The notes under the pieces: generated by a model
Seen by the model: the letters and a program-made list of their open reading frames with translations, nothing else
The model's database searches: none
What the model was told of the DNA's origin: nothing
Translations under genes and position numbers: made by a program
Shown: positions 54,202 to 64,000 of the stretch, one piece after another
Numbering within the stretch: position 1 is the stretch's first letter
How the letters are laid out: every line of letters starts with the position of its first letter
NCBI GenBank assembly: GCA_036784855.1
Contig: JAZDSV010000053.1
Coordinates: forward strand, 1 to 64,000
Source of the DNA: Aphelidium insulamus
Taxonomy: Eukaryota; Aphelidiomycota; Aphelidea; Aphelidiaceae
Reading direction: 5' to 3'
DNA length: 64,000 bases

Positions 54202-56109
54202 ATGCTAAAAAAATATAATAAATGTACCGCGATTCTGGTACTGAACCTTGCAGTATGTCTGGGTGCTCAAAGTCTGGGACGTGCCATAAGTCTTGTTGGA
54301 TACACCTCGTGGTCACGTCAACATGTTACTCGGAGTAGTCACGTCAAGTCTGACAATGCGATTGCTAATTGGGTAGTCGGCGAGAGCAACTACATGAACC
54401 GACGCATTGCTGTGCGCGTGCGTGGTCGTTATCTTGCAGCCATTCTCGTCAGCAGTATCACGCGATGATATCACGATCGCGCTTTTGCCTGTCAAAGCTG
54501 CGAAAAGCTTGAAGTGCGCCACCGATTCCGAGCTGAAATGTCCGCTGGATCCGCTACTGTGGTCCACGTCGCTGAAAATGATATCGGCTGACAAGAACGC
54601 GCTTGATCCCGTACATGATGGAAGCGGCTCAGTGATATTTGATGTGCAGGTGGCGTTTCGCAGTGGTGCCTTTGTGCCCCGAACCTCAACATACTACCGC
54701 GTCATTGCCGTCCAATTCGACCCCATGACTGGTCGCTCGTTATCTGTGCACATGATACCAAAGTTCCTCGTATGCTTCCACTCCGCCACTGAAAGTTATA
54801 TCCTTCCAGTATCGGAGCAGCTCACACTAGAATCTTCGCCATTTGACGAAGCATCGGCCTATGCAGCGGAACATAACCTCTGGAGTGGCATGTTGAATCG
54901 TCACTTTGTTCGCTCCCAGTATTCAAAGTTCGTTCCAATGGGGGAATCAGCGGTTGCGTCGAGCGGAGATACGGTAATCCCACGCTACCTGTACGATCTT
55001 AATATTCCTGCCGTATTGGATGGAATGTGTTTGACCGACACGTCAAGAATTGTCGACCGGCTTGCAACACATTTCTCGGCGCTGGGTAGAATTCCTCGAT
55101 TTAATGTTATCGAACGAGAAAAAGCCCGTAGCTATATAAAGTATGAGTTATCCGACTCAGATCTCGCGGTGGAGGAGCAAAGATTCTCAACTGGAGTCAA
55201 CATCATTGGAAAGTTAATTTTCGGCGGCAAGGATGGATCGATTAGGCCTCTGGTAATTATTTCTGCGCATTACGACACTGTTAAAGGTTCTGCCGGTGTA
55301 TCGGACAACTTGTCCGGTGTGGCGGTCATGCTTACAGTCGCGGAGTCTCTGCGTGAAACTTCAGCGAAAGATTATTTGAATGTGGACGTGTGGTTTGTCG
55401 CTTTTGATCAGGAAGAAACAGATGCTAGATTTGCTGTCGAGCTGTTTCCTGGGAGCGAGTATTTTGTAGAGAACATGGAACTGCAAGATAAACGACGATT
55501 TGTGGGTGGATTTAACCTCGATTCAATTGGCACTTGGGCGCAATATGGCGATGCTGGTTTGCTAGAGGCTAATGCAGGCCTTGTGTCTCTGTTTCCTCGT
55601 GTAGCAACGGTATTGTCGCAGGTACGCTAAACCCTGCTGCATTTGTTCGCGCTCAAAATTTGTAGTCCAGGAGACTCTCTGCAGATTTCCTGGCAGTCCT
55701 TTCGGAACAAGGCTCGGTTCACGTGGCTGCGGCCCTCGTACGTGCAGCACTGGTATGCAAAATGGGAAATTACGTGGAATGGGATAACGGAACGGACGCC
55801 GATGCACGCACTCTTCGAATTACATCCTTGGAAGCTCCGATGCGTGGAGATCGCATGCCGTTGGAGTACCAGCATTTTAAACGGTCCGACCAAATGTCTT
55901 TTTGGAGAAGGCAATTGCCAATGGTTCAGCTGAGCGACACTGCTGAATTTCGAAATGCTTGCTACCACAAGCAATGTGACGATTTAACCACTCTCACCAA
56001 GTTTGGTCTGTCCCGAATGTCCAGCGTTATTCGCATTCTGCATGCAGTTTTATATCTTCCAGTAGTGGAGGCTCTACAAGACGACGTGGGAATAGACAGA
56101 GAAAAATAA
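54202..56109 (+). CDS. Secreted M28-type zinc aminopeptidase-like protein
   Basis: 598 residues; exons 54202-54372, 54440-55621, 55666-56109. A signal peptide (CTAILVLNLAVCLGAQS) is followed by an N-terminal domain of about 300 residues shared only with its upstream neighbour, then the M28 fold. Zinc ligands and base: His in SAHYDTV, Asp in SDNLSG, Glu pair in DQEET, Asp in NLDSIG, and the late His in CYHKQCD. The RSDH motif near the end is RSDQ here, while copy 1 keeps RSDH. Intron 1 (67 nt) joins N-W to P-F-S-S; intron 2 (44 nt) follows V-L-S-Q. Only 50 bp separate the two tandem copies. Likely an extracellular or vacuolar exopeptidase; the bridging residues suggest activity, but the D-to-Q/H change may alter specificity. 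Confidence 0.85.
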
Positions 56110-56309
56110 CGAACGGGAACGAAAGAGAAAGCGGGAGGATTCAAGTTAGCTGGTGGTACACTTTGCCCAGACCGCGCGAGAAAAACGGAACGAAAAGAAA
56201 GCGGCACAATACTTCACTCATAGATATTAAGTGTGTATGTAGGTACATAGCATGTATTCACGATACATTAAAGCTCGACTATAACAGACTGTTTATCACA
56301 CTGAACTCT

Positions 56310-58631
56310 ATGGCGGCAATTGTGGCGCAGCAGCAGCGAATTGCGGTCAATCTCGGGGAGCAAGAGAAGCGGCCGAGCGGTGGCAGTGAGGATGCCGTCA
56401 CCCGGCGCATACTCTACTCTGGTGCCCTCGGTGGCTGGGTATTCGGCCCGCCCACAGACGCCGATGCCGCAAATGGAGTGTGCAAACTCGTTGCCACCAC
56501 ATTGTCACTGCCGGCAAGTTGTCTTCATCACGGTCGTCGTGGCCATACAGCTTACACACACCCTGATGTAGAATGTCCGCCTGCACTCTATCGATGACCG
56601 GGTGCTGCGCTATGCCGCTCTCCAGTCAATCGACCTCGCTGACAATGGAATCGTCGGTATGTGTCTGTACATGCAAGCCTTCATGCCTTCCCGCTGTGCC
56701 AACTGTACCCTCTTCGGCTATTAGAGTCCTATTCAACGCATATAGATATATCCCGGCTGAACGCCTTGCCCATGCTTGTCAGCGCAAACTTGGCCGGAAA
56801 CCGCATCTCCAACATTCCCGTGTACACAACACCGCCACTGCGCTACTTGCGCGAACTGAACCTGTCACGCAACCAGCTGACCAGCATGGACAACGTGGGG
56901 CAGTTTGTGTACTTGCAGCGCCTGTGTCTGGACCACAATCTGATCAAGCGCATGTCTGCCGCGCTGAAAGACTGCCGACACCTGCGCCACATTAGCCTGC
57001 GGCAGAATGGCATCGGTGTCATTGAGGGAGTGGCTGGCCTGCCAGCACTTGCCACTCTGGACATGGTGTGTAACCTAATGGACAAGTATATTTATATAAC
57101 TGACAATGTTCAGAGACAGAATAGACTGCGCAACGTGGCCGGTTTGGAGGAATTGGGCGCGCTGGTGGAACTGGACTTGAGCTGCAACTACATTAGTACG
57201 CTGGACGGCCTGGAGTCGGCGCCGAATTTGCGCTCCGTCAACGTGGACAGCAACAACATTGGAGACATTGAGTCGCTGCTGCCACTCACGGCACTGCCCT
57301 GTCTCAGCGCACTGTCCCTACGCGGCAACCCCATCGAGAAGGCGCCACCAAACAGCACCGACATCCCACCGGCACTGATACCAATTGCAGAGTCGTGGTT
57401 TGCATCACGGCCGCACACCGGTCGACACAGCTACACACTGCGCCTCTTTGTGATAAGTATGATGCCGGCTCTGAGCGTGCTGGACGGCTGGCCTGTCACC
57501 GCGCAGGAACTGTACCGCATGCGCAAGACATTTTCGCCCAGTGCCGAGATGCTGGACGCACACCACAGCCACACGGAACGTCTGAAGCGTATCCGGCAGT
57601 ACGGTACGTACTTGTATTGTGTTGGTGGTCACACATATACTTCACATGTACATGCATCTGTATATATATCTGTATATACTTACTCGGCTTGGCAGTGCGG
57701 ATACTCGCATCCGACTTGGCGCTTTCAACTCGATTCCGCCCGATTGTCATTGCGGGGCCGGCCGGTGTGGGCAAGCGGACACTGACACGGCGCTTACTGT
57801 CTGACTATCCGCACATCTTTGGTCTGTGTGTGAGCCATACGACGCGTGCACCGCGGCCCGGAGAAGAGAACGGTGTGCACTACTACTTCGTGTCCAAGGA
57901 GGAGATGCAGCGCATGATGGATGACGGCAGCTTTGTGGAGGTGGTGTCCTTCTTTGGCAACTGGTACGGCAACTCGTTTGACAGCGTCTACTCGGTGGCG
58001 CAAGAAGGGAAAATATGTCTGATGGACCTGGAGTTGGAGGCAAGTTGTGTTGAATGAAATGCTTAAAAATGCTCACAACCCGCTGCAGGGAGTGCTGGCG
58101 CTCAAACAGTCGCACCTGTCGCCACGCTACATCTACTTGACTGCGCCGTCGTACAATGTGTTGCAGGAGCGTCTGGAGAGCCGGGCAATCAAGGAGAAGA
58201 GTGCCGCAAAAGAGCAACGGGACCGCGATCGGCTGCTGCAGGAACAGACACGCCGCCAGCGACAACAGCAGCTGGCTGAACAGTATGCACAGGGTCGACG
58301 CACTCCAGACGCCGGTGCAGACACTCCATTGCAGCTGGCCGAGCCACAAGGTGCCGACACTGAACGTGCGGCGGCTGCACTAGCTGAACAGCCAGCCGAT
58401 AATGTGCAACTGGTGACGCAGTGGTTGGAGAAGGCGCAGCGGCAACACGGCGGAGACAGTGCCGCTAATGGCGGCGTAGACGGTGCGCACCATCAGGAGG
58501 CCGTGTACGCGCCATACATTGACGAGCCGGGATTCTTTGACGCAGTGGTTGTCAACGACGACCTGGAGAAGGCATACGAGCGGCTGCGCTCCTTCATCAT
58601 GGCTGCCATTGACGATTCCAAGTCCTCGTAG
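56310..58631 (+). CDS. LRGUK: LRGUK-like leucine-rich-repeat guanylate kinase protein
   Basis: N-terminal LRRs (about 56.6-57.4 kb: LRYLRELNLSRNQLTSM, LQRLCLDHNLIKRM, LRHISLRQNGIG, LVELDLSCNYISTLDGLE) are followed by a guanylate-kinase domain. The P-loop is GPAGVGKRTLTRRLL. The GMP-binding part is SHTTRAPRPGEENGVHYYFVSKEEM, and the later part has GKICLMDLELEGVLALK. The C-terminal tail is Q/R/A-rich with a final A-Y-E-R-L-R helix. About six introns, including 58.04-58.09 kb just after LELE. In mammals LRGUK is needed for sperm-tail and acrosome formation, which suggests a flagellar role here. Exon 1 (56310-about 56570) and its joins are the least certain part. Confidence 0.87.
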
Positions 58632-58695
58632 CCGTATGTATTCCGAGATAAAGACATAGAGTGTATGTATGTACATGGGATATATGCAACAGCGG

Positions 58696-59302
58696 TCATA
58701 TGGCAAACTTGCGTGCCCACTCGGCCGCAGTCTTGTCGAACTTGGCGCGGTCCGTGCGGAACTCGTCGGCAATTGCCGCGTCCAGCGGATCGTCGGGATT
58801 TGGCCGTGCCATCAACTCCACAATGGCCGTCAGAACTTCCAGCAGGAACGTGGCCGGCTTCCACGAGTCTGGTTTAAGCATCTCCAGGCACACTGCGCCC
58901 GCAGAGTCCACATTCGGGTGGTATACACGGCACAGGAACCGGATTTTGGGCGGTTTGAACGGGTACTCTGCCGGGAATAGTATCTCTAGCGGGAACTTGG
59001 CTCCTTGATATCTGCGTGGGGAGTGGTCATGAGCTGTGTGTAGGTGCACCATATGTCATTGAGCGTACGGAGAGTTGGCCGGGCCGTCTATAAGCGCCTC
59101 CCACTGAGTGAGGTCATAATCTTTGGGTGAGGCGGTGATCTTGGCCGCGCCCTCTTGTTCGCTGCTGCTTGCCAGCCTGGCAATTTCCTATACGCACATC
59201 ATTGCGTAAGATGCACACATGCATACAGATATGCACTGGTAATGCATCTTGGTGCCGCACCTTGTTCATGCGGCTGGCAAACCGCGCTGGCAGCACGCTC
59301 AT
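58696..59302 (-). CDS. UBE2L3-like ubiquitin-conjugating enzyme
   Basis: E2 enzyme of 158 residues. Exons 59261-59302, 59069-59187, 58696-59011. The UBC core shows FPAEYPFKPPKIRF, YHPNVD (His85-Pro-Asn) and the catalytic Cys95 in GAVCLEML. The WKPAT after the active site and the PL.A.IADE...DR.KF.K.A.E...K C-terminal pattern match UBE2L3/UbcH7 best, an E2 that works mainly with HECT and RBR ligases. UBE2D or UBE2N are less likely because they lack WKPAT. Splicing is supported at both introns by frame (N-S-P|Y-Q-G-A-K). Confidence 0.9.
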
Positions 59303-59382
59303 AATGTGGATTTTATGGAGTTGTAGCTTAATCACAGACACAGACACGCCCTTTCAACCAACAACCCAACTATAGACATACT

Positions 59383-60560
59383 GATTGATTGATTGATTTA
59401 TTCATTAAACGTATCTAACCGGTCGGTCATGACGTTGCACCGTTGGTTGCCCGAGTGCGTGTTGACATATACAAAATATACTTCAGTTCACAGTGATGGA
59501 CTCCATGCGGAGTAAAGCGGTGTGGTCAGCCATCGCACTGCGTGAAAAAGTTTGCAAGTACTGCTGCCGCTTGTGGATGTTGTAGTATCAGACGCAGCTC
59601 CAGCGTGAATATGCCGAGTTGAGCCAGGTTGTCACGGAGTTGAGCACGTTCCGCCTGTCGAGACAGACAATGTCGGACGCGGTGGGCAATGTCATCACGG
59701 GTACCACAGTATCGACAGTCGGCACAGTCTGTGAGTCGCAGTCGCTTTAGCACAGAAAATGTTGGGTAGTAGCCGGAACGGAGCTGAGTAAGAACGCTCG
59801 ACTGTCGTCTAGTGCGGCCAGCATGCAGACGCTGTAAGAGAGCCGGGGCCGAGAGAATGTCATCATAGTACAGCGATGACTGTTTCAGCTTTTCCTCTGT
59901 CTCCCACTTGGCTTGATGTTGCTGCCAAGCATGGCGTTGTATACTACGCTTGGCATCATTCAGTCGGATGCCTTCATGCAGATCAAAAAGCGGCACTACG
60001 TGGTCAGTGGCTGCTACCCGGGCGGCGGCATAAGCAGCATTTGCTGGAGTAGCATGGTGCGGCATATGAGGAAGCCAGTGGACCGTGACTTCCTGTGTTA
60101 GTGTGCACAACAGCTGATTCAACTGGTGTGCCAGTGGTGACTTGCTGACTGCCAGGTGGCAAAGACTTTGCACTGTAGCTCGATCCTGACACCACATAAC
60201 AACCGGTCGATGACACTTTTCTGCTGCAGCGCGGCGCACAGCTGCCACGAGTGCTGCTAATTCTGCCTGATGTCGCTGGTAGAATATTGGAATTTTGAAT
60301 GCCGTAATCCCGCTGTGCTGCTCCTGCTGTAAGCATGCCAATGCACTTCCTTGGGCCGATGTGTGAATGGCTGTATACAGTACTCGTCCCCGTTCGACAT
60401 AATATTCATGTGTAGTGAGCCAGCTGGTCAGAGCAGCTTCTGCGGTTGGGGAGACTTGAACTGTGAGACTTGGCGGAGCCCGAGGCAGCCACGGGGGATG
60501 TGAGTGCGTTGCGGTCTCGGGCGGTGCTGGCCAGATATAGCTATTAATCTGGTCAGTCAA
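59383..60560 (-). mobile_element. 5'-truncated non-LTR retrotransposon (RNase H + CCHC end of ORF2)
   Basis: The minus-strand ORF (60560 to 59526, 344 codons) is the 3' part of a reverse-transcriptase ORF. An RNase H-like segment (LYTAIHTSAQGSALAC, ... HQAELAALVAAVR, ... VVMWCQDRATVQSL, ... WLPHMPHHATPANAAYAAARVA) precedes the linker with RRQSSVLTQLRSG, then a terminal C-x2-C...H-x3/4-C finger (CRYCGTRDDIAHRVRHC). This layout is typical of I/Tad/R1-like elements. The first RNase H Asp (Y-T-D-G in active enzymes) and the last Asp are replaced, so RNase H looks inactive. The 3' UTR ends in an AATAAATCAATCAATCAATC tail at about 59383-59405. The reverse-transcriptase and endonuclease parts are absent. 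It lies between the E2 and sphingomyelinase genes. Confidence 0.85.
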
Positions 60561-60649
60561 TGATCAACGGCCAACAATGATGTGTGCAGATTTACACAAC
60601 GATAAAGATATCCCGGAAATGGCATTTAATGAATTGCAGAGACATCTGG

Positions 60650-62935
60650 TCAGCACGCCGACACCTTGTCCTGCCAGGCTGTAATGGTGGCCACCGACGA
60701 CCTTCCATCGGCAGCGGTGGCGGCCGAGTCAATGTCCGGGCACGGGAAAAAGGATTTGGCACTGCGCAGCAGACACACCACCTTCTTCTTGCACTCGCGG
60801 TCACAGTCACCGTTCTGCGGCAGTGGTGTCGACTTGTACCTGAACTTGAGGAAACGGTTCAGCAGCGGGGTGTCGGTGCTGCCAGTCTCTCTGGTGGCAA
60901 TCAACTCTTGCTCCATGCGCACAGTGAGGCCATGCCACGAGGCCGGAGATAGATCAGTCATGTTGTAGAAGGACAGCGCGTCATACTCCATGTTCCACAG
61001 AGCTGCGCCCAACTCATTCGACTTTGGCAGGTCCATGACCCAGGTCAAGTGGTTACGCACCACATTGGACACGCGGTCCACCACGTAGACTCGGTAGCCA
61101 GGGTTCAAAAATGGATAGGTGGTGATGGATGGCGCCAGATAGGCCACGCCAACTGGATTGCTGCGCTGATCGTCGTCATAGTTGACGCGGAACTCATCGC
61201 GGTGAGTGTGGCCGTAAAACTGCGCGACGATGGTGTCTTCGTAGCGTGCCGCAATCTTGTAAAAGGTGTCGGACCACAGGCGACTGACATCAAAATTGCC
61301 CGGTGGCACGTGGCCAATAATGTAGACATCCTGCTGCAGACGCTCCGCCTCATCCAACTCATTAATCAGCCATTGGAACATGTTTTCCGGGTCGGCATCG
61401 GCGACAAAAATCCACCAGTTGAGCAGGTAGGCAAAATTGGTGTTTAGCGATATCACGCGCAAATTATCTTCAGGCCTTACAGCGCTGTAGTACCCAAACT
61501 GGGACATTGTCAACTCGCTGGCGGGCGGGAGCCACTGCGACCACTGCTTGGCCAGCTACACAATTGTACATGTCAATATACGTATCAGGTATCTAACAAT
61601 ACAAATACCGCTTGATAGAGAACGCGGGCATCCGATCCTGGGAAATTGGTTGGTGGGAACGAGTTGGGCACGTAGCTGTCATGATTGCCCAAGGTCATGT
61701 AGACGGTTGTGTTGCGCGGGGTAAACACTTCTTGCAGATCGTCGGCAACTTGCTGCTCTGCTTGTGATACTGATTGTTCCGTGGACAGCCAGACATCGTG
61801 GGGTGGCAAATCCCTGTCACTCAGTCAATAAAAGAAATCACCCAATAACAATAGTCACTCACCCAGTCATAATGACAAAATTCGGGTTCTTGGCACCAGC
61901 CGTAATTGCGTGCTTCAGCACCTCCTTGGCCAGGCGGTGAGGCGTGTCACAGCGATAATCTCCGAATTTTCCCGCGGGCCGCTGGATGGGCACGGTGCGC
62001 GACAATTTGGCACCTCCATGTTCCGGAGATCGACAGCAGATAGGCGCCTCACACTCTGCCTCCAAGCCCACTTGGTACTCGGGGTCATAGTGCCAGTCAC
62101 TCAGGTGCAAAATTTGTTTGCCGGGGTACGGCGTGTGCGGCTGCCGGCGCCTGCGCGGTGGTTTCGGCTGCGGGAATGCAGGCTGGAAGAGGGGCTGGAC
62201 GTCGCGACAAAAATCGACGGCACCACAAAACTGGTCCACCTTGAACTTGGATGAGGCTAGCACCGATAGAAGCCACGGGCCAAACAGGGGGACGATTTGC
62301 TCGCACTGAACAGTTAAATAAGTGAATGATAATGACGACGTACGATGTGGTACAGTTATTGAAAATATATATATATATATATCCATTACACATACCACTT
62401 CGGGCGTCTGCAGCTTGAGACGGGAGCAAATCTCTGTGCCTACGCGCACGACAAAGTCACGCGATATAATATGGCTCGAAGCCAGGCTGTTCAAAAAGCC
62501 AACCGAGGTCTTGCACGTGAAGCACTCGATAGCGCCGCGAGCCTGCATACAATGTTATAATAATGTACATCATTATATACATGAACATACTTTGATGTCA
62601 GTCTCTGCGCGCTGGATATCCGTCTCCAGTTGGGCCACAATTTCCTGCTGCTGACTGGCAGACAAGTGCCCCTCAGCGTCGACACTGTCCGTCGAGGGAT
62701 TGTACCACGACGGATATACAGCATCCTCACTTACAGCAGAGTGCACGGCGGCTCTATCGGCCGCTATTTGACGGCCGATCTGTGCGCGCAGGAACATGGC
62801 AGCGGACGCCGCCAACAAAAAGAATGTACGGCGCCATTTTCTTGTGCCGTCTACGGGCGCATGTGGCGGGGTTATCGCCGAATGCGATCTAACCGCAGTG
62901 GATATTTCCTGCGCCGACTTTGCAGATGCCGACAT
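60650..62935 (-). CDS. SMPD1: Acid sphingomyelinase-like phosphodiesterase (SMPD1 family)
   Basis: Secreted or lysosomal metallophosphoesterase that cleaves sphingomyelin to ceramide. Exons on the minus strand: 62591-62935, 62396-62542, 61863-62305, 61609-61813, 60650-61555 (681 residues). A membrane/signal segment at residues about 35-50 (RTFFLLAASAAMFL) precedes a saposin-B domain with Cys-rich pattern (IECFTCKTSVGFL, GTEICSRL, CEQIVPLFGPWLL, FCGAVDFCRD). The catalytic domain has all metal ligands: ILHLSDWHYDPEY (Asp, His), MTGDLPPHDVW (Asp), LGNHDSYVPNSF (Asn, His), IIGHVPPGNF (His) and FYGHTHRDEF (His, His). All introns are 48-90 nt; intron 2 has a (TA)n run. Confidence 0.95.
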
Positions 62936-63700
62936 GTGCTACTTCTCCAGCAAGTTTGGCACGTTCGCCGTTGTGTATAAGTTGGCGTTTTTTGCGCTTT
63001 GTAATCTCGGCCAGCTGACCAATCACGTGCCATCATGTGGCACTCGTTGTGTTTCATGAAAGTGGGAGTATCTTACGAAATAAGATAGTAGTAGTATTAT
63101 TGGATTCGGACTACTAGTCCGACCAGATCCAGCTGCCAGAGACCATCGACTTGTGCAGACAGGACAGGCTGCGGGAAGTCGCGCCAGGTTTGGTCACAGG
63201 AACCAAAGCCGAAAGAAAAGTACACGTACTTATCAATGGTGTCAGTCAATTGGCTGCTTTTGCCACATATGTCGACATGCTAATCAGTAATCAACTTATA
63301 TTGTTCTAGTCAGGTATGTCTCCTCACACTGTTGGTGGTTACACATATCCATCAATTTTTTGATGCCCTGCCGACAATTTTGAAGATTAATGTGCAAAGC
63401 TCTCTCATAATCCTCCATTTTCATTGTACATAGGCATTAATTCAGCACCCTCAGCAGTCAAGCACAAAATGAAATGGTCGTGACTGCAGCGTCAATGAAA
63501 AAGGCACTTAATAAATGCGCCATTGACGATTACACCATGTGGGGATTCCATTTGAGTGGGACAGTGTTATAGCTGCTCTGCACTCAAAATCAAAACTCCA
63601 TTAACACGATCATTAAAAGATGCAATGAACTTTGGCAGCGGTACGATGAGTGCAGAAACTCTTGCAGCATACAGCACTCTTATACTTTGCATGCTCAGAC
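62936..63700. other. Intergenic region upstream of sphingomyelinase
   Basis: No gene supported. AT-rich with a GATAGTAGTAGTATTATTGG stretch near 63085. It separates the minus-strand SMPD1 gene from the plus-strand TMEM170 gene and should contain both promoters. Confidence 0.5.
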
Positions 63701-63705
63701 GTGGT

Positions 63706-64000
63706 GATATTCAATCCGGGATGGCCGGCGCTGGCCAGCTTTGACTCGTACTTGATCAGCTCTTACGGTTAGTGCGGCTCTGTGACGCCGGGTGTGTGGA
63801 GTGGACTGGCTAATGCCGACATGCATACAGACTTTTGGTACTTTATCATGCTGTGGTCTACGCTATTCACCACCGCCGCATACGGGGTAATGTCGTGCTG
63901 GTGCTACCTGGTGTTCCGACGGCATCCGTGGGCCCTTCTCGTACCACCAATATTCACCGCAGTGGGCGCGCTGACCGGTTTCATTGGCGGCAGTCTTGTT
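63706..64000 (+). CDS. TMEM170A: TMEM170-like four-helix membrane protein (5' part)
   Basis: Open at the right edge. Reading VIFNPGWPALASFDSYLISSY continues across an intron of about 62 nt (GTTAGTG...GGCTAATG...CATACAG) into DFWYFIMLWSTLFTTAAYG, then MSCWCYLVFRRHPWALLVPP and a Gly-rich third helix. The W-Y...LW-A spacing and the R-H-H/P loop parallel the TMEM170 family, an ER/nuclear-envelope shaping protein. The start exon(s) and last helix are not in the window, and the upstream frame (ACG after an AG at about 63705) is uncertain. Confidence 0.5.

Overview
This is a window of eukaryotic nuclear DNA that is gene-dense and moderately GC-rich. Genes lie on both strands, often less than 200 bp apart. 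Most are interrupted by one to ten short introns, mostly 44-110 nt, with GTACGT/GTAAGT-type donors, CTAAC-like branch sites and NAG acceptors. TAA, TAG and TGA are all used as stops in well-supported genes, so the nuclear code is standard. The gene set contains orthologues of flagellum/sperm-associated proteins (an EFCAB1/calaxin-like EF-hand protein and an LRGUK-like LRR-guanylate kinase), a PH-PH-MyTH4-FERM protein, a class-E/cAMP-receptor-like GPCR and an acid sphingomyelinase. This fits a flagellated unicellular opisthokont, for example an early-diverging zoosporic fungus or a unicellular holozoan. I cannot name the species.

Layout. 1-13 kb: SLC35F6-like transporter (-), ribosomal protein eS21 (+), mitochondrial AsnRS (-), secreted trypsin-like protease (+), mitochondrial uS8 (+), a decayed tyrosine recombinase of Crypton/Ndc10 type (-), and a PLEKHH-like PH-PH-MyTH4-FERM protein (+). 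13-31 kb: SmgGDS/RAP1GDS1-like armadillo protein (-), PIG-L (+), an unknown protein (-), a short retrotransposon 3' end (+), an orphan secreted protein (+), RBMX2/Ist3 spliceosome factor (+) with a 36-bp perfect palindrome just upstream, NIP7 (+), an unknown signal-peptide protein (+), a GPCR (+), TFIIA-gamma (+) and TRAPPC10/Trs130 (-).

31-37 kb is a repeat-rich, gene-poor island. Its core (32222-34822) is an array of alternating exon-like and intron-like modules on the minus strand. Exon units of 66, 69 and 108 nt are separated by 45-nt and about 112-nt intron-like spacers with conserved splice signals, many using the rare GC-AG donor GCAAGT. The left edge of the window carries a related module on the plus strand. 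A long (TATG)n microsatellite lies next to the array.

37-64 kb: N-myristoylated LRR protein (+), EFCAB1-like protein (-), VPS15/PIK3R4 (+), WDR74/Nsa1 (-), EMC7 (+), two small uncharacterised ORFs (-), NUBP1/Nbp35 (-), two tandem M28 metallopeptidases (+, one apparently broken), LRGUK-like kinase (+), a UBE2L3-like E2 (-), a 5'-truncated non-LTR retrotransposon (-), acid sphingomyelinase (-) and the start of a TMEM170-like gene (+).

The genes do not form a single pathway. Most are housekeeping: translation and ribosome biogenesis (eS21, mito uS8, AsnRS, NIP7, WDR74), membrane traffic (VPS15, TRAPPC10, EMC7), GPI synthesis (PIG-L), Fe-S assembly (NUBP1), splicing (RBMX2) and transcription (TFIIA-gamma). 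The most unusual structure is the exon-module array. Gene models were built by eye from splice signals, frame continuity and remembered family alignments. Where I give exact exon joins, the summed length is a multiple of three.
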